Position numbers and translations under genes: made by a program
Assembly: GCA_947177465.1 (NCBI GenBank)
Contig: CAMWUP010000003.1
Coordinates: 1 to 27,159 of the forward strand
Source of the DNA: an uncultured Lachnospiraceae bacterium
GTDB lineage: Bacteria > Bacillota > Clostridia > Lachnospirales > Lachnospiraceae
Direction: 5' to 3'
Length of the DNA: 27,159 bases
Shown: piece by piece, positions 1 to 7,039 of the stretch
How the letters are laid out: the number at the start of each line of letters is the position of its first letter
How positions within the stretch are numbered: the stretch's first letter is position 1
The notes under the pieces: generated by a model
What the model saw: only the letters and a program-made list of their open reading frames with translations
What the model was told of the DNA's origin: nothing
Databases searched by the model: none

Positions 1-898
1 GATAGAAGACCATGTGCCGCTCTCCGCATGGGAAAAGGAGCAGATGTTTGTGGATATTATGCCCGAGCAGCAGGAGGACGATGGCATTGCGTACCTGAAT
101 TTTTTCGTGGAGGAAAATGAGGACGGGAGCCTGCAGGTAAACGGCGAAAGCACGAACAGGGAGACGCTTCTTGCCAATGTGGAGGATGCGCTCTCCGATA
201 TCCGCCTTTTTGCCGAAATCGGGGAAGGCGCCGTGACGGTGGGTGAAACCGATGATATCGACTGGATTAATAACTGGAAACAATACTTTCATCAGTTTTA
301 TATAGATGACATTCTGGTAATTCCTTCATGGGAGGAGGCAGAGCCTGCTGCGGAGCAGAAAATGGTGCTGCATATTGACCCGGGAACTGCTTTTGGAACC
401 GGTATGCATGAGACCACGCAGCTGTGCATCAGGCAGCTTAAAAAATATGTAACAGAGGATACCGTACTGCTGGATGTGGGAACCGGAAGCGGTATTTTGT
501 CCATCTTAGCGCTTAAATTCGGCGCGAAAAAGGCAGTGGGAACGGATTTGGATTCTTGTGCGGTGGAAGCAGTCAGGCAGAACTGTGAAAGCAATGGCAT
601 TGATAAAGAGAAGTTCCGTATGCTGACAGGGAATATTATCACGGAAAAAGCCATACAGGATGAAGTGGGTTATGGCTGTTATGATATTGTTGTGGCAAAT
701 ATCCTTGCAGACGTACTGGTACCCCTTACGCCTGTCATTGTCAGCCAGATGAAAGCAGGAGGCATTTATATCACCTCCGGCATCATCGACGACAAAGAAG
801 AGGTTGTGGCAGAAGCGGTGAAAAAAGCTGGACTGGAAGTACTTGAAATTACTTATCAAGGGGAATGGGTCAGCGTTACGGCACGCAAGCCGGTATAG
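1..898 (+). CDS. prmA: Ribosomal protein L11 methyltransferase PrmA (5' partial)
   Basis: PrmA uses S-adenosylmethionine to methylate ribosomal protein L11 in the cytoplasm. The reading frame is open from base 2, and codons upstream of the GTG at 14 continue in frame (IEDHVPLSAWEKEQ), so the true start lies outside the window and the GTG at 14 is not the start. About 298 codons are present, against the usual 310-320. Visible motifs are DPGTAFGTGMHETT, typical of PrmA, the SAM-binding loop LLDVGTGSGILSI, the acidic end of the next strand (GTDLD), and VANILADVLVPL, the PrmA form of the NPPY-like motif. It ends with TAG and lies 62 bases before rsmE with no terminator between, so the two are probably co-transcribed. 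In Bacillus prmA is followed by the rsmE and mtaB orthologues, which fits here. Confidence 0.96.
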   Translation, partial: IEDHVPLSAWEKEQMFVDIMPEQQEDDGIAYLNFFVEENEDGSLQVNGESTNRETLLANVEDALSDIRLFAEIGEGAVTVGETDDIDWINNWKQYFHQFYIDDILVIPSWEEAEPAAEQKMVLHIDPGTAFGTGMHETTQLCIRQLKKYVTEDTVLLDVGTGSGILSILALKFGAKKAVGTDLDSCAVEAVRQNCESNGIDKEKFRMLTGNIITEKAIQDEVGYGCYDIVVANILADVLVPLTPVIVSQMKAGGIYITSGIIDDKEEVVAEAVKKAGLEVLEITYQGEWVSVTARKPV

Positions 899-960
899 AG
901 GGCAAAAAGGCAGGGCGCAGACAGCGACAGCAGGAAGACAGAATATAGAATGAGGAAACT

Positions 961-1701
961 ATGCATCAGTTTTTTGTAGAAGCTTCCCAGATACATGACA
1001 AAACTGTCATAATAGAGGGGAGCGACGTCAATCATATAAAAAATGTACTTCGTATGAAGGCGGGAGAGGAGCTTTCTGTCAGCAATGGCGAGGATGGCAG
1101 GGAGTACCGCTGCGGCATTGTCCGCATAGAGGAGGACAGAGTGGTCTGCGAGCTCCGTTTTGTCAAAGAAGACGGCGTTGAGCTTCCGTCACGGGTATAC
1201 TTATTTCAGGGTCTGCCGAAGGCGGACAAGATGGAGTTGATTATCCAGAAGGCGGTGGAGCTTGGCGTGTACGAAATTATTCCGGTGGAAACGGGGCGCT
1301 CGGTGGTAAGGCTGGATGCGAAGAAGGCGCTGCAGAAGACGGTAAGATGGCAGTCTATTGCGGAAGCAGCCGCAAAGCAGAGCAGACGCCGTATTATCCC
1401 CAGGGTGGCGCCGCCGGTAAGCTTTGGACAGGCGCTTGCACAGGCGGCTGAGATGGATGTAAAGCTGATTCCCTATGAGCTTGCGGAAGGAATGGAAAAC
1501 ACAAAGCAGATTTTTTCAAATCTCGGCGAAGGGAAAGATATTGCAGTCTTTATCGGACCGGAGGGTGGATTTGAAGAAAAAGAAATTGTCAGGGCGAAGG
1601 AATACGGCATACAGCCGATTACACTGGGAAAGCGCATTTTAAGGACAGAGACGGCAGGTTTTACCGTGATGGCATGGATTATGTATCAGTTGGAAAAATA
1701 A
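961..1701 (+). CDS. rsmE: 16S rRNA (uracil-1498-N3)-methyltransferase RsmE
   Basis: RsmE is a SPOUT-class enzyme that makes m3U1498 in 16S rRNA of the assembled small subunit. The 246-residue length is normal. The N-terminal PUA-like part begins MHQFFVEASQI, and the C-terminal trefoil-knot SAM site is marked by FIGPEGGFEEKEI and LGKRILRTETAGFTVM, which are signature stretches of the family. The ATG at 961 is preceded by GAGG at about 7 bases. It follows prmA and precedes the cysteine desulfurase by about 40 bases, consistent with a single transcript. Confidence 0.96.
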   Translation: MHQFFVEASQIHDKTVIIEGSDVNHIKNVLRMKAGEELSVSNGEDGREYRCGIVRIEEDRVVCELRFVKEDGVELPSRVYLFQGLPKADKMELIIQKAVELGVYEIIPVETGRSVVRLDAKKALQKTVRWQSIAEAAAKQSRRRIIPRVAPPVSFGQALAQAAEMDVKLIPYELAEGMENTKQIFSNLGEGKDIAVFIGPEGGFEEKEIVRAKEYGIQPITLGKRILRTETAGFTVMAWIMYQLEK

Positions 1702-1743
1702 GCGCATATATTGTTTATAGATAGAAGAAAAAGGAGAAACACG

Positions 1744-2907
1744 ATGGAAGTGTATTTGGATAACTCTGCAACGACGCGGGTCTTTCCTGAGGTGGCAGAG
1801 TTAGTGACACAAATTATGTGCGAAGATTACGGTAATCCTTCCAGTCTGCACTTAAAGGGTGTACAGGCGGAGCGTCATATAAGAAACGCAAAAGAAACGA
1901 TTTCCAGACTGTTGAAGGCAGACGAGCAGGAGATTTGCTTTACCTCCGGCGGGACGGAAGCTGACAATCTGGCCCTGATAGGGTGCGCAATGGCAAACTA
2001 TCGTACAGGCAGTCATCTGATTACGACCCAGATAGAGCATCCGGCGGTTTTACAGCCCATGCATTATCTGGAGGACCAGGGCTTTTCCGTGACCTATCTG
2101 CCAGTGGACAAAAAAGGCATGGTTTCCTTAAGTGAACTGAGAAGAGCCATCAGGCCGGATACCATTCTGGTATCCATTATGCATACAAACAATGAAATCG
2201 GCACAGTGGAGCCGATTGCGGAGGCGGGAGAATTGATTAAGAGCATCAATCCCAACACGCTTTTTCATGTGGATGCAGTACAAGGCTTCGGCAAATACCG
2301 GATATATCCAAAGAGAATGGGCGTTGATTTGCTGTCAGTCAGCGGACATAAGATACATGCGCCCAAGGGAACGGGATTTTTGTATGTGGGGAGGAAGGTT
2401 AAGATTCACAATATTATTTATGGCGGAGGGCAGCAAAAAAATCTGCGCTCCGGCACGGAAAATGTAGCCGGTATTGCAGGAATGGCAGAGGCGGCAAAAA
2501 TGCTGTACGCAAATTTGGATGCGGATACGGAAAAGTTGTATAAGCTGAAAGGATATTTGACAGAAGAACTCAGAAGAATCGGCAATATACAGATTAACGG
2601 ATTTGCGGGCGAAGAGGGCGCGCCGCATATTGTGAGCGCGACGGTGAGAGGCGTCCGCAGCGAGGTGCTGCTCCATGCGCTGGAGGATAAGGGCATTTAT
2701 GTTTCGGCAGGGAGCGCATGCTCTTCCAATAAGCCGCATACCGGCGCTTCCGCAACGCTTAAGGGAATCGGACTGGATAAGGACTCGGCGGAGTCTACCA
2801 TTCGTTTCAGTATGTCGGTTTTTACAACAAAGGAAGAATTGGACTATACATTGCGGGTAATGTATGATATTATTCCTTTATTGCGCAAATATACGAGAAA
2901 TGCATAA
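1744..2907 (+). CDS. Cysteine desulfurase, NifS/IscS family (NifZ-like partner of ThiI)
   Basis: This is a pyridoxal-phosphate enzyme that removes sulfur from L-cysteine as an enzyme-bound persulfide. The 387-residue product starts MEVYLDNSATTRVFPEV, the standard NifS/IscS N-terminus. K203 in SVSGHKIHAPKG is the expected PLP lysine, and C326 in SAGSACSSNKPHTG is the expected catalytic cysteine on the flexible loop. The frame is open further upstream to a TTG at 1711, but the ATG at 1744 has AGGAG eight bases before it and matches the family start. It lies 35 bases before thiI. In B. subtilis a dedicated desulfurase (NifZ/YrvO) sits next to thiI and feeds it sulfur, so I infer the same role here rather than general Fe-S assembly. 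No IscU or SufU is visible in the window. Confidence 0.93.
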   Translation: MEVYLDNSATTRVFPEVAELVTQIMCEDYGNPSSLHLKGVQAERHIRNAKETISRLLKADEQEICFTSGGTEADNLALIGCAMANYRTGSHLITTQIEHPAVLQPMHYLEDQGFSVTYLPVDKKGMVSLSELRRAIRPDTILVSIMHTNNEIGTVEPIAEAGELIKSINPNTLFHVDAVQGFGKYRIYPKRMGVDLLSVSGHKIHAPKGTGFLYVGRKVKIHNIIYGGGQQKNLRSGTENVAGIAGMAEAAKMLYANLDADTEKLYKLKGYLTEELRRIGNIQINGFAGEEGAPHIVSATVRGVRSEVLLHALEDKGIYVSAGSACSSNKPHTGASATLKGIGLDKDSAESTIRFSMSVFTTKEELDYTLRVMYDIIPLLRKYTRNA

Positions 2908-2942
2908 GAAGGCGCCGGTGACGGCTGATGGAAAGGTGAAAC

Positions 2943-4127
2943 ATGTTTAAGGCTTTTTTGATAAAATATGCCGAAATCGGTGTAAAAGGAAAAAACAGAT
3001 ATTTGTTTGAGGAGGCGCTGGCGGGACAGATAAAGTATGCCCTGAAGAAGTGCGAGGGTGAATTTCAGGTGCGCAGAACGCAGGGACGAATCTATGTGGA
3101 TGCGCTGACGGAATTTGATTTTGAAGAGACGGTTACACATCTGCAGAGAGTGTTCGGCATATCCGGAATCTGCCCTGTGGTTTATGTGGAGGACGAGGGC
3201 TTTGAGAAGCTCTGCAGGGACGTGAATGACTACATTGCTGAGGTTTATCCTGACAAAAATAAGACCTTTAAGGTTCAGGCACGGCGGGCGCGGAAGAACT
3301 ATCCCAAGGATTCCATGACAATCAATGCGGATGTCGGTGAGGCGGTTTTGGCGGCTTATCCTTCCATGCATGTCGATGTGCACAAGCCGGATATTCTGCT
3401 GAATATAGAAGTCAGGGAAAAAATCTATATTTATTCCGAAACCATTCCGGGACCGGGAGGGATGCCTGTGGGCACGGGCGGCAAGGCAATGCTGCTCTTG
3501 TCCGGCGGCATCGACTCTCCGGTTGCCGGTTACATGATAGCGAAGCGCGGTGTTAAAATTGACGCGGTATATTTTAATGCGCCGCCCTATACCAGCGAGA
3601 GGGCAAAGCAGAAGGTAATCGATTTGGCGAAAATCGTATCCCGCTATGCGGGGCCGGTTTATCTGCATATCATCAACTTTACGGATATCCAGTTATATAT
3701 CTATGAGAAATGTCCTCACGAGGAGCTTACGATTATTATGCGGCGTTATATGATGCGCATCGCAGAACGCATCGCACAGGAGACAGAATGTCTGGGGCTG
3801 ATAACAGGTGAGAGCATAGGACAGGTGGCTTCCCAGACCATGCACAGTCTGGCGGCGACTAACGAGGTGTGTACCCTGCCGGTTTACCGTCCTCTGATTG
3901 GCTTTGACAAGCAGGAGATTGTGCAGGTATCTGAGAAAATAGGAACCTACGAGACCTCTATACTGCCCTATGAGGACTGTTGTACGATATTTGTGGCGAA
4001 GCATCCTGTGACGAAGCCCAATGTGAGTATAATCCGCCGACATGAGGAAAACCTTGCGGAAAAGATTGACGAACTCGTGGAAAATGCATTAAAGACGGAC
4101 GAGCTGCTTATTGTGAGCGACGACTGA
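2943..4127 (+). CDS. thiI: tRNA 4-thiouridine synthetase ThiI (no rhodanese domain)
   Basis: ThiI adenylates U8 of tRNA and inserts sulfur to form s4U8, and in some bacteria it also serves thiazole synthesis. The 394-residue protein has an N-terminal ferredoxin-like and THUMP region (MFKAFLIKYAEIGVKGKNRY onward) and the PP-loop ATP-pyrophosphatase motif SGGIDS at residues 187-192. Its C-terminus lacks the extra rhodanese domain of the E. coli enzyme, as is normal for Bacillus-type ThiI. The neighbouring desulfurase probably donates sulfur directly. The ATG at 2943 follows GGAAAGGTGAAAC, a reasonable ribosome binding site. Downstream lies the convergent HPr-like gene and its terminator hairpin. 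Confidence 0.96.
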   Translation: MFKAFLIKYAEIGVKGKNRYLFEEALAGQIKYALKKCEGEFQVRRTQGRIYVDALTEFDFEETVTHLQRVFGISGICPVVYVEDEGFEKLCRDVNDYIAEVYPDKNKTFKVQARRARKNYPKDSMTINADVGEAVLAAYPSMHVDVHKPDILLNIEVREKIYIYSETIPGPGGMPVGTGGKAMLLLSGGIDSPVAGYMIAKRGVKIDAVYFNAPPYTSERAKQKVIDLAKIVSRYAGPVYLHIINFTDIQLYIYEKCPHEELTIIMRRYMMRIAERIAQETECLGLITGESIGQVASQTMHSLAATNEVCTLPVYRPLIGFDKQEIVQVSEKIGTYETSILPYEDCCTIFVAKHPVTKPNVSIIRRHEENLAEKIDELVENALKTDELLIVSDD

Positions 4128-4157
4128 GAGAGGAAATCGATTATTGTGACGACCGAT

Positions 4158-4192
4158 AAAAAAAGAACACCATGGGAAATCCCGGGTGTTCT
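4158..4192 (-). terminator. Rho-independent terminator of the HPr-like gene
   Basis: On the minus strand AGAACACC pairs with GGTGTTCT (4185-4192 with 4164-4171), with an inner CCC/GGG pairing. Seven U residues follow, copied from the A run at 4158-4164. It lies 29 bases past the stop of the minus-strand gene. The + strand copy has no T-tract, so it mainly serves the minus-strand gene, though the stem could also slow transcripts coming from thiI. Confidence 0.82.
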
Positions 4193-4220
4193 ATGTCTGA
4201 CCGTAACTGGGCTGTGCTGC

Positions 4221-4451
4221 TTAGATTAAGTAAGGCTTTAAGGATGCCAGTACTTCTTCGGTATTTTCTTCGGCATGGATATTCAGGTCGATAGGCTTGG
4301 ATAAATCGAGGCTGAAGATGCCCATGATGGACTTTGCATCGATTACGTATCTGCCTGATACGAGGTCAAAATCATAATCGAATCTGGTGATATCATTAAC
4401 AAAAGACTTTACTTTGTCAATGGAGTTTAAAGAAATCTGAACTGTTTTCAT
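4221..4451 (-). CDS. HPr-family protein lacking the active-site histidine (Crh-like candidate)
   Basis: This 76-residue protein has the HPr fold signature: an N-terminal strand (MKTVQISLN), a helix with KVKSFVNDI, and the KSIMGIFSL segment that aligns with the regulatory Ser46 region of HPr (S41 here). The GIHARPA motif with phospho-accepting His15 is replaced by NSIDKVKS, so PTS phosphotransfer by the usual route is not expected. Loss of His15 with retention of the Ser46 region is the pattern of Bacillus Crh, a catabolite-repression cofactor of CcpA. That role is inferred and unproven here, because many Clostridia carry short HPr-like proteins of unknown function. The gene is monocistronic, has its own sigma-A promoter and terminator, and AGGAGG nine bases before the ATG. 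It is the only minus-strand protein gene in the window. Confidence 0.85.
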   Translation of the reverse strand: MKTVQISLNSIDKVKSFVNDITRFDYDFDLVSGRYVIDAKSIMGIFSLDLSKPIDLNIHAEENTEEVLASLKPYLI

Positions 4452-4491
4452 TTATAACTACCTCCTTGGATGTGTCATACCTTCAGCTTTC

Positions 4492-4520
4492 ATATTAAGG
4501 GGTTCAAGATGAAAAGTCAA
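4492..4520 (-). promoter_or_regulatory. Sigma-A promoter of the HPr-like gene
   Basis: Read on the minus strand, TTGACT (4520-4515) is separated by exactly 17 bases from TAATAT (4497-4492), close to the consensus on both boxes. Transcription would start near 4485, leaving a leader of roughly 35 bases that contains AGGAGG. Confidence 0.75.
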
Positions 4521-4553
4521 TGATAAAACGCAACAAAAATCGAAAGGAATAAC

Positions 4554-5891
4554 ATGAAAAGTGTAGCATTACATAACCTTGGCTGCAAGGTGAATGCTTA
4601 TGAGATGGACGTTATGCAACAAATGTTACAAGAAAAGGGCTATGCCATTGTACCATTTGATGAAGTGGCGGACATTTATATTGTAAATACCTGTACTGTC
4701 ACCCATATTGCGGATAGGAAGAGCAGACAGATGCTGCATCAGGCAAAAACCAGAAATCCGAAGGCGGTGGTAGTTGCCGTTGGCTGCTATGTGCAGACAG
4801 ATACGGAGAAGCTGCTGCGGGATGCAGGTGTGGATTTGGCGATAGGCAACAACAAAAAAGGAGAGGTGGTTTTGCTGCTGGAGCGTTTTCTGAAGGAGCG
4901 CGAGGCAGGACAGGTTTCGGAAACCATAAAAAGCAAGGGGATTATCGACGTCAATGCAGACTGTGCATATGAGGAAATGACGCTGAAGCACACTGCGGAG
5001 CATACAAGGGCATACATCAAGATACAGGATGGCTGCAACCAGTTTTGTACCTACTGTATCATTCCCTTTGCCAGAGGGCGTGTCCGCAGCCGCCGTCCTG
5101 AGGCTATCAGGGAGGAAGTGGAAGGGCTGGCAAAGGCGGGTTATAAAGAGATTGTTCTGACGGGGATTCACATCAGCTCCTACGGAATCGATTTTGCGGA
5201 CTCTGGAGGCAGTCCGAAGCTGTCTGCGCTTTTGGAGTATATTCACGGTATAGATGGCATAGAGCGCATCCGTCTCGGTTCGCTGGAGCCGAGGATTGTG
5301 ACAAAAGAGTTTGTGGACAGGCTGCAGGCACTTCCCAAAATCTGCCCGCATTTTCATCTTTCCCTGCAGAGTGGATGCGATGAAACGCTAAAACGGATGA
5401 ATAGACATTATACCACAGGTGAATACTTAAGATGTGTGGAGCTTTTACGCGCCGCATATGTCCGTCCCGCTATCACCACGGATATTATCACAGGTTTTCC
5501 CGGGGAAACGGAGGAGGAATTTGAGATTACCTATGCCTTTCTGGAAAAACTGGGATTGTTTGAAATGCATGTGTTCAAATATTCTGAGAGAAAAGGAACG
5601 CGTGCCGCTGCCTTTTCCGGAAAGGTGCCGGACAGTGTACGCGCAGAACGCAGCGGCAGGCTGCTGGCATTAAAAAAACGGCAGTCAAGGGAATTCAGAA
5701 CCGCATACATAGGACAGGAGGCGGAGGTGCTGTTTGAGGATGCAAAGGAAATCGGCGGCAGACAGTATCAGGCAGGGCATACCGGACAATATATCCGCGT
5801 AGCAAAATGCACGGAAGAGAAGCTCTCTAACCGCATCATAAAGGGGAGAATCACGGGATTTTTAAACGACGAATTGATGCTGATGGAATAG
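4554..5891 (+). CDS. mtaB: tRNA t6A37 methylthiotransferase MtaB
   Basis: MtaB is a radical-SAM enzyme with two [4Fe-4S] clusters that converts t6A37 to ms2t6A37 in tRNAs reading ANN codons. The 445-residue protein has the three-part methylthiotransferase structure. The N-terminal UPF0004 domain carries cysteines C11, C47 and C78 (NLGCKVN, VNTCTVTH, AVGCYVQ). The radical-SAM triad CNQFCTYC is at C161, C165 and C168. A C-terminal TRAM-like segment (about residues 375-440) is expected to bind tRNA. The NLGCKVN start and the VNTCTVTHIADRKSRQ stretch favour MtaB over MiaB or RimO. The ATG at 4554 follows AAAGGA. Bacillus keeps mtaB next to prmA-rsmE; here it is separated from them by about 2.8 kb. 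Confidence 0.95.
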   Translation: MKSVALHNLGCKVNAYEMDVMQQMLQEKGYAIVPFDEVADIYIVNTCTVTHIADRKSRQMLHQAKTRNPKAVVVAVGCYVQTDTEKLLRDAGVDLAIGNNKKGEVVLLLERFLKEREAGQVSETIKSKGIIDVNADCAYEEMTLKHTAEHTRAYIKIQDGCNQFCTYCIIPFARGRVRSRRPEAIREEVEGLAKAGYKEIVLTGIHISSYGIDFADSGGSPKLSALLEYIHGIDGIERIRLGSLEPRIVTKEFVDRLQALPKICPHFHLSLQSGCDETLKRMNRHYTTGEYLRCVELLRAAYVRPAITTDIITGFPGETEEEFEITYAFLEKLGLFEMHVFKYSERKGTRAAAFSGKVPDSVRAERSGRLLALKKRQSREFRTAYIGQEAEVLFEDAKEIGGRQYQAGHTGQYIRVAKCTEEKLSNRIIKGRITGFLNDELMLME

Positions 5892-5895
5892 CGGC

Positions 5896-5924
5896 TTGAA
5901 TTTTAGAAAAATATGGGGTAAGAT
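5896..5924 (+). promoter_or_regulatory. Candidate sigma-A promoter for the ireB-ruvX operon
   Basis: TTGAAT (5896-5901) and TAAGAT (5919-5924) are separated by 17 bases. It starts 4 bases after the mtaB stop and would initiate near 5931, about 68 bases upstream of the ireB start. Both boxes deviate from consensus, so I hold it with moderate confidence. Confidence 0.45.
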
Positions 5925-5998
5925 AAGAATGAATATGACAAAACAGGCGGTTGTTTTTACGCGAATGGTACATATTATGGAAAGGCATGGAGATTAGA

Positions 5999-6262
5999 AT
6001 GCAGGATTTGGGGAATACACAATATTTCAGGGTGGCGACAGAGCCGGAAACCGGAGTGAAGGTAGTACTGTCCACGGTTTACGAGGCGCTGACGGAAAAG
6101 GGTTACAATCCGGTGAATCAGATTGTGGGATACATTATGAGCGGCGATCCGACATATATTACAAGCCATAAGAGTGCGCGGAGCCTGATCATGAAGGTGG
6201 AGCGGGATGAACTGGTGGAGGAGCTTCTGACGGAATACATCAAGAACAACCATTGGAAATAG
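5999..6262 (+). CDS. ireB: IreB family regulatory phosphoprotein (UPF0297)
   Basis: IreB is a small cytosolic protein known in Enterococcus as a substrate of the PASTA kinase IreK, where it modulates cephalosporin tolerance. In Bacillus the orthologue YrzL sits beside yrrK and yrzB, as here. The 87 residues carry the family hallmarks VLSTVYEALTEKGYNPVNQI, VGYIMSGDPTYI and ERDELVEELL. The frame is open to a TTG at 5951 and an ATG at 5987. The ATG at 5999 has GGAG six bases upstream and gives the usual family length, so I chose it. In Enterococcus the phosphorylated threonines lie near the N-terminus; here T7 is the only N-terminal threonine. It is followed 22 bases later by ruvX. Confidence 0.93.
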   Translation: MQDLGNTQYFRVATEPETGVKVVLSTVYEALTEKGYNPVNQIVGYIMSGDPTYITSHKSARSLIMKVERDELVEELLTEYIKNNHWK

Positions 6263-6284
6263 GCTGCGGCAGAGGAGAAGATAC

Positions 6285-6710
6285 ATGCGGATTATGGGAC
6301 TGGATTTCGGCTCTAAGACGGTGGGTGTGGCGGTTAGCGATGCGCTGCTTCTGACGGCGCAGGGCATCGAAATTATCCGACGCAAGGAAGAGAATAAGCT
6401 CAGGCAGACGCTTGCCCGTATCGAGGCGCTGATTGTAGAGTATGAGGTGGAAGAGATTGTGCTTGGTCTCCCTAAGCATATGAACAATGACGAGGGAGAG
6501 CGGGCAGAGCTTACGACGGAGTTTAAGGAAAAGCTGGAGCGCAGAACGGGGCTTCCCGTCGTGCTCTGGGATGAACGGCTGACGACGGTGGCGGCTGACA
6601 AGGCGATGATGGAAGCCGGAATCCGCAGGGAAAACCGGAAGGAGCATGTGGACAGGATTGCGGCATGCTTTATTCTGCAGGGATATCTGGACAGACGGAA
6701 TATGAGGTAA
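6285..6710 (+). CDS. ruvX: Holliday junction resolvase-like protein RuvX/YqgF
   Basis: This is an RNase H-fold nuclease of the YqgF family, proposed as a Holliday-junction resolvase and shown in E. coli to act in 16S rRNA 5'-end processing. The length of 141 residues is typical. The first catalytic strand IMGLDFGSKTVGVAVSD, the LGLPKHMNNDEGERA segment, WDERLTTVAAD and the C-terminal DRIAACFILQGYL (with the last acidic residue) are all present. The ATG at 6285 follows AGAGGAG. Its place between ireB and DUF1292 is the conserved Bacillota order. Confidence 0.95.
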   Translation: MRIMGLDFGSKTVGVAVSDALLLTAQGIEIIRRKEENKLRQTLARIEALIVEYEVEEIVLGLPKHMNNDEGERAELTTEFKEKLERRTGLPVVLWDERLTTVAADKAMMEAGIRRENRKEHVDRIAACFILQGYLDRRNMR

Positions 6711-6716
6711 CAGGAT

Positions 6717-6977
6717 TTGGACAAGATTACATTTTACCCCGAAGGCGAGAAACAGGAAGCGGTAGATTTTTATGTACTGGAAGAAACCATGATAGGCGGC
6801 GTAACATATATTTTGGTTACAGACGTGGAAGACGGGGACGGAGAAGCGTTGATTTTAAAGGATTTGTCTCAGGATGGAGACGGGGAAGCTCTCTATGCCA
6901 TTGTAGAGGATGACGGAGAGCTTACTGCAGTTGCGGATGTTTTCAGAAGCATGATGGGAGACATTGATTTAGAGTGA
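6717..6977 (+). CDS. DUF1292 family protein (YrzB-like)
   Basis: This small acidic protein of 86 residues belongs to DUF1292; the molecular function is unknown. The family core is visible: a strand-rich stretch KITFYPEGEKQEAVDFYVLE, a YILVTDVEDGDGEALILKD segment and a YAIVEDDGELTAVADVF segment. The best start is TTG at 6717, with GAGG about nine bases upstream, overlapping the end of ruvX by the ribosome binding site. The next in-frame ATG (6789) would cut off the conserved first strand. It is the third gene of the conserved ireB-ruvX-DUF1292 trio, and its co-conservation hints at a shared, still undefined role. Confidence 0.88.
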   Translation: MDKITFYPEGEKQEAVDFYVLEETMIGGVTYILVTDVEDGDGEALILKDLSQDGDGEALYAIVEDDGELTAVADVFRSMMGDIDLE

Positions 6978-7039
6978 GAATAAAAGGCGGCAGACGGCAG
7001 AACCGCTTTATTGTGATAAAATAAATGGAGGTAAACTGA

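Noticed and set aside
14..16. GTG at base 14 as the start of prmA
   Set aside because: The frame is open upstream to the window edge, and the encoded residues continue a normal PrmA N-terminal region, so the gene is cut by the window.
1711..1743. Upstream TTG start for the cysteine desulfurase
   Set aside because: It would add 11 residues (MFIDRRKRRNT) that are not part of the family N-terminus and has no ribosome binding site. The ATG at 1744 has AGGAG at eight bases.
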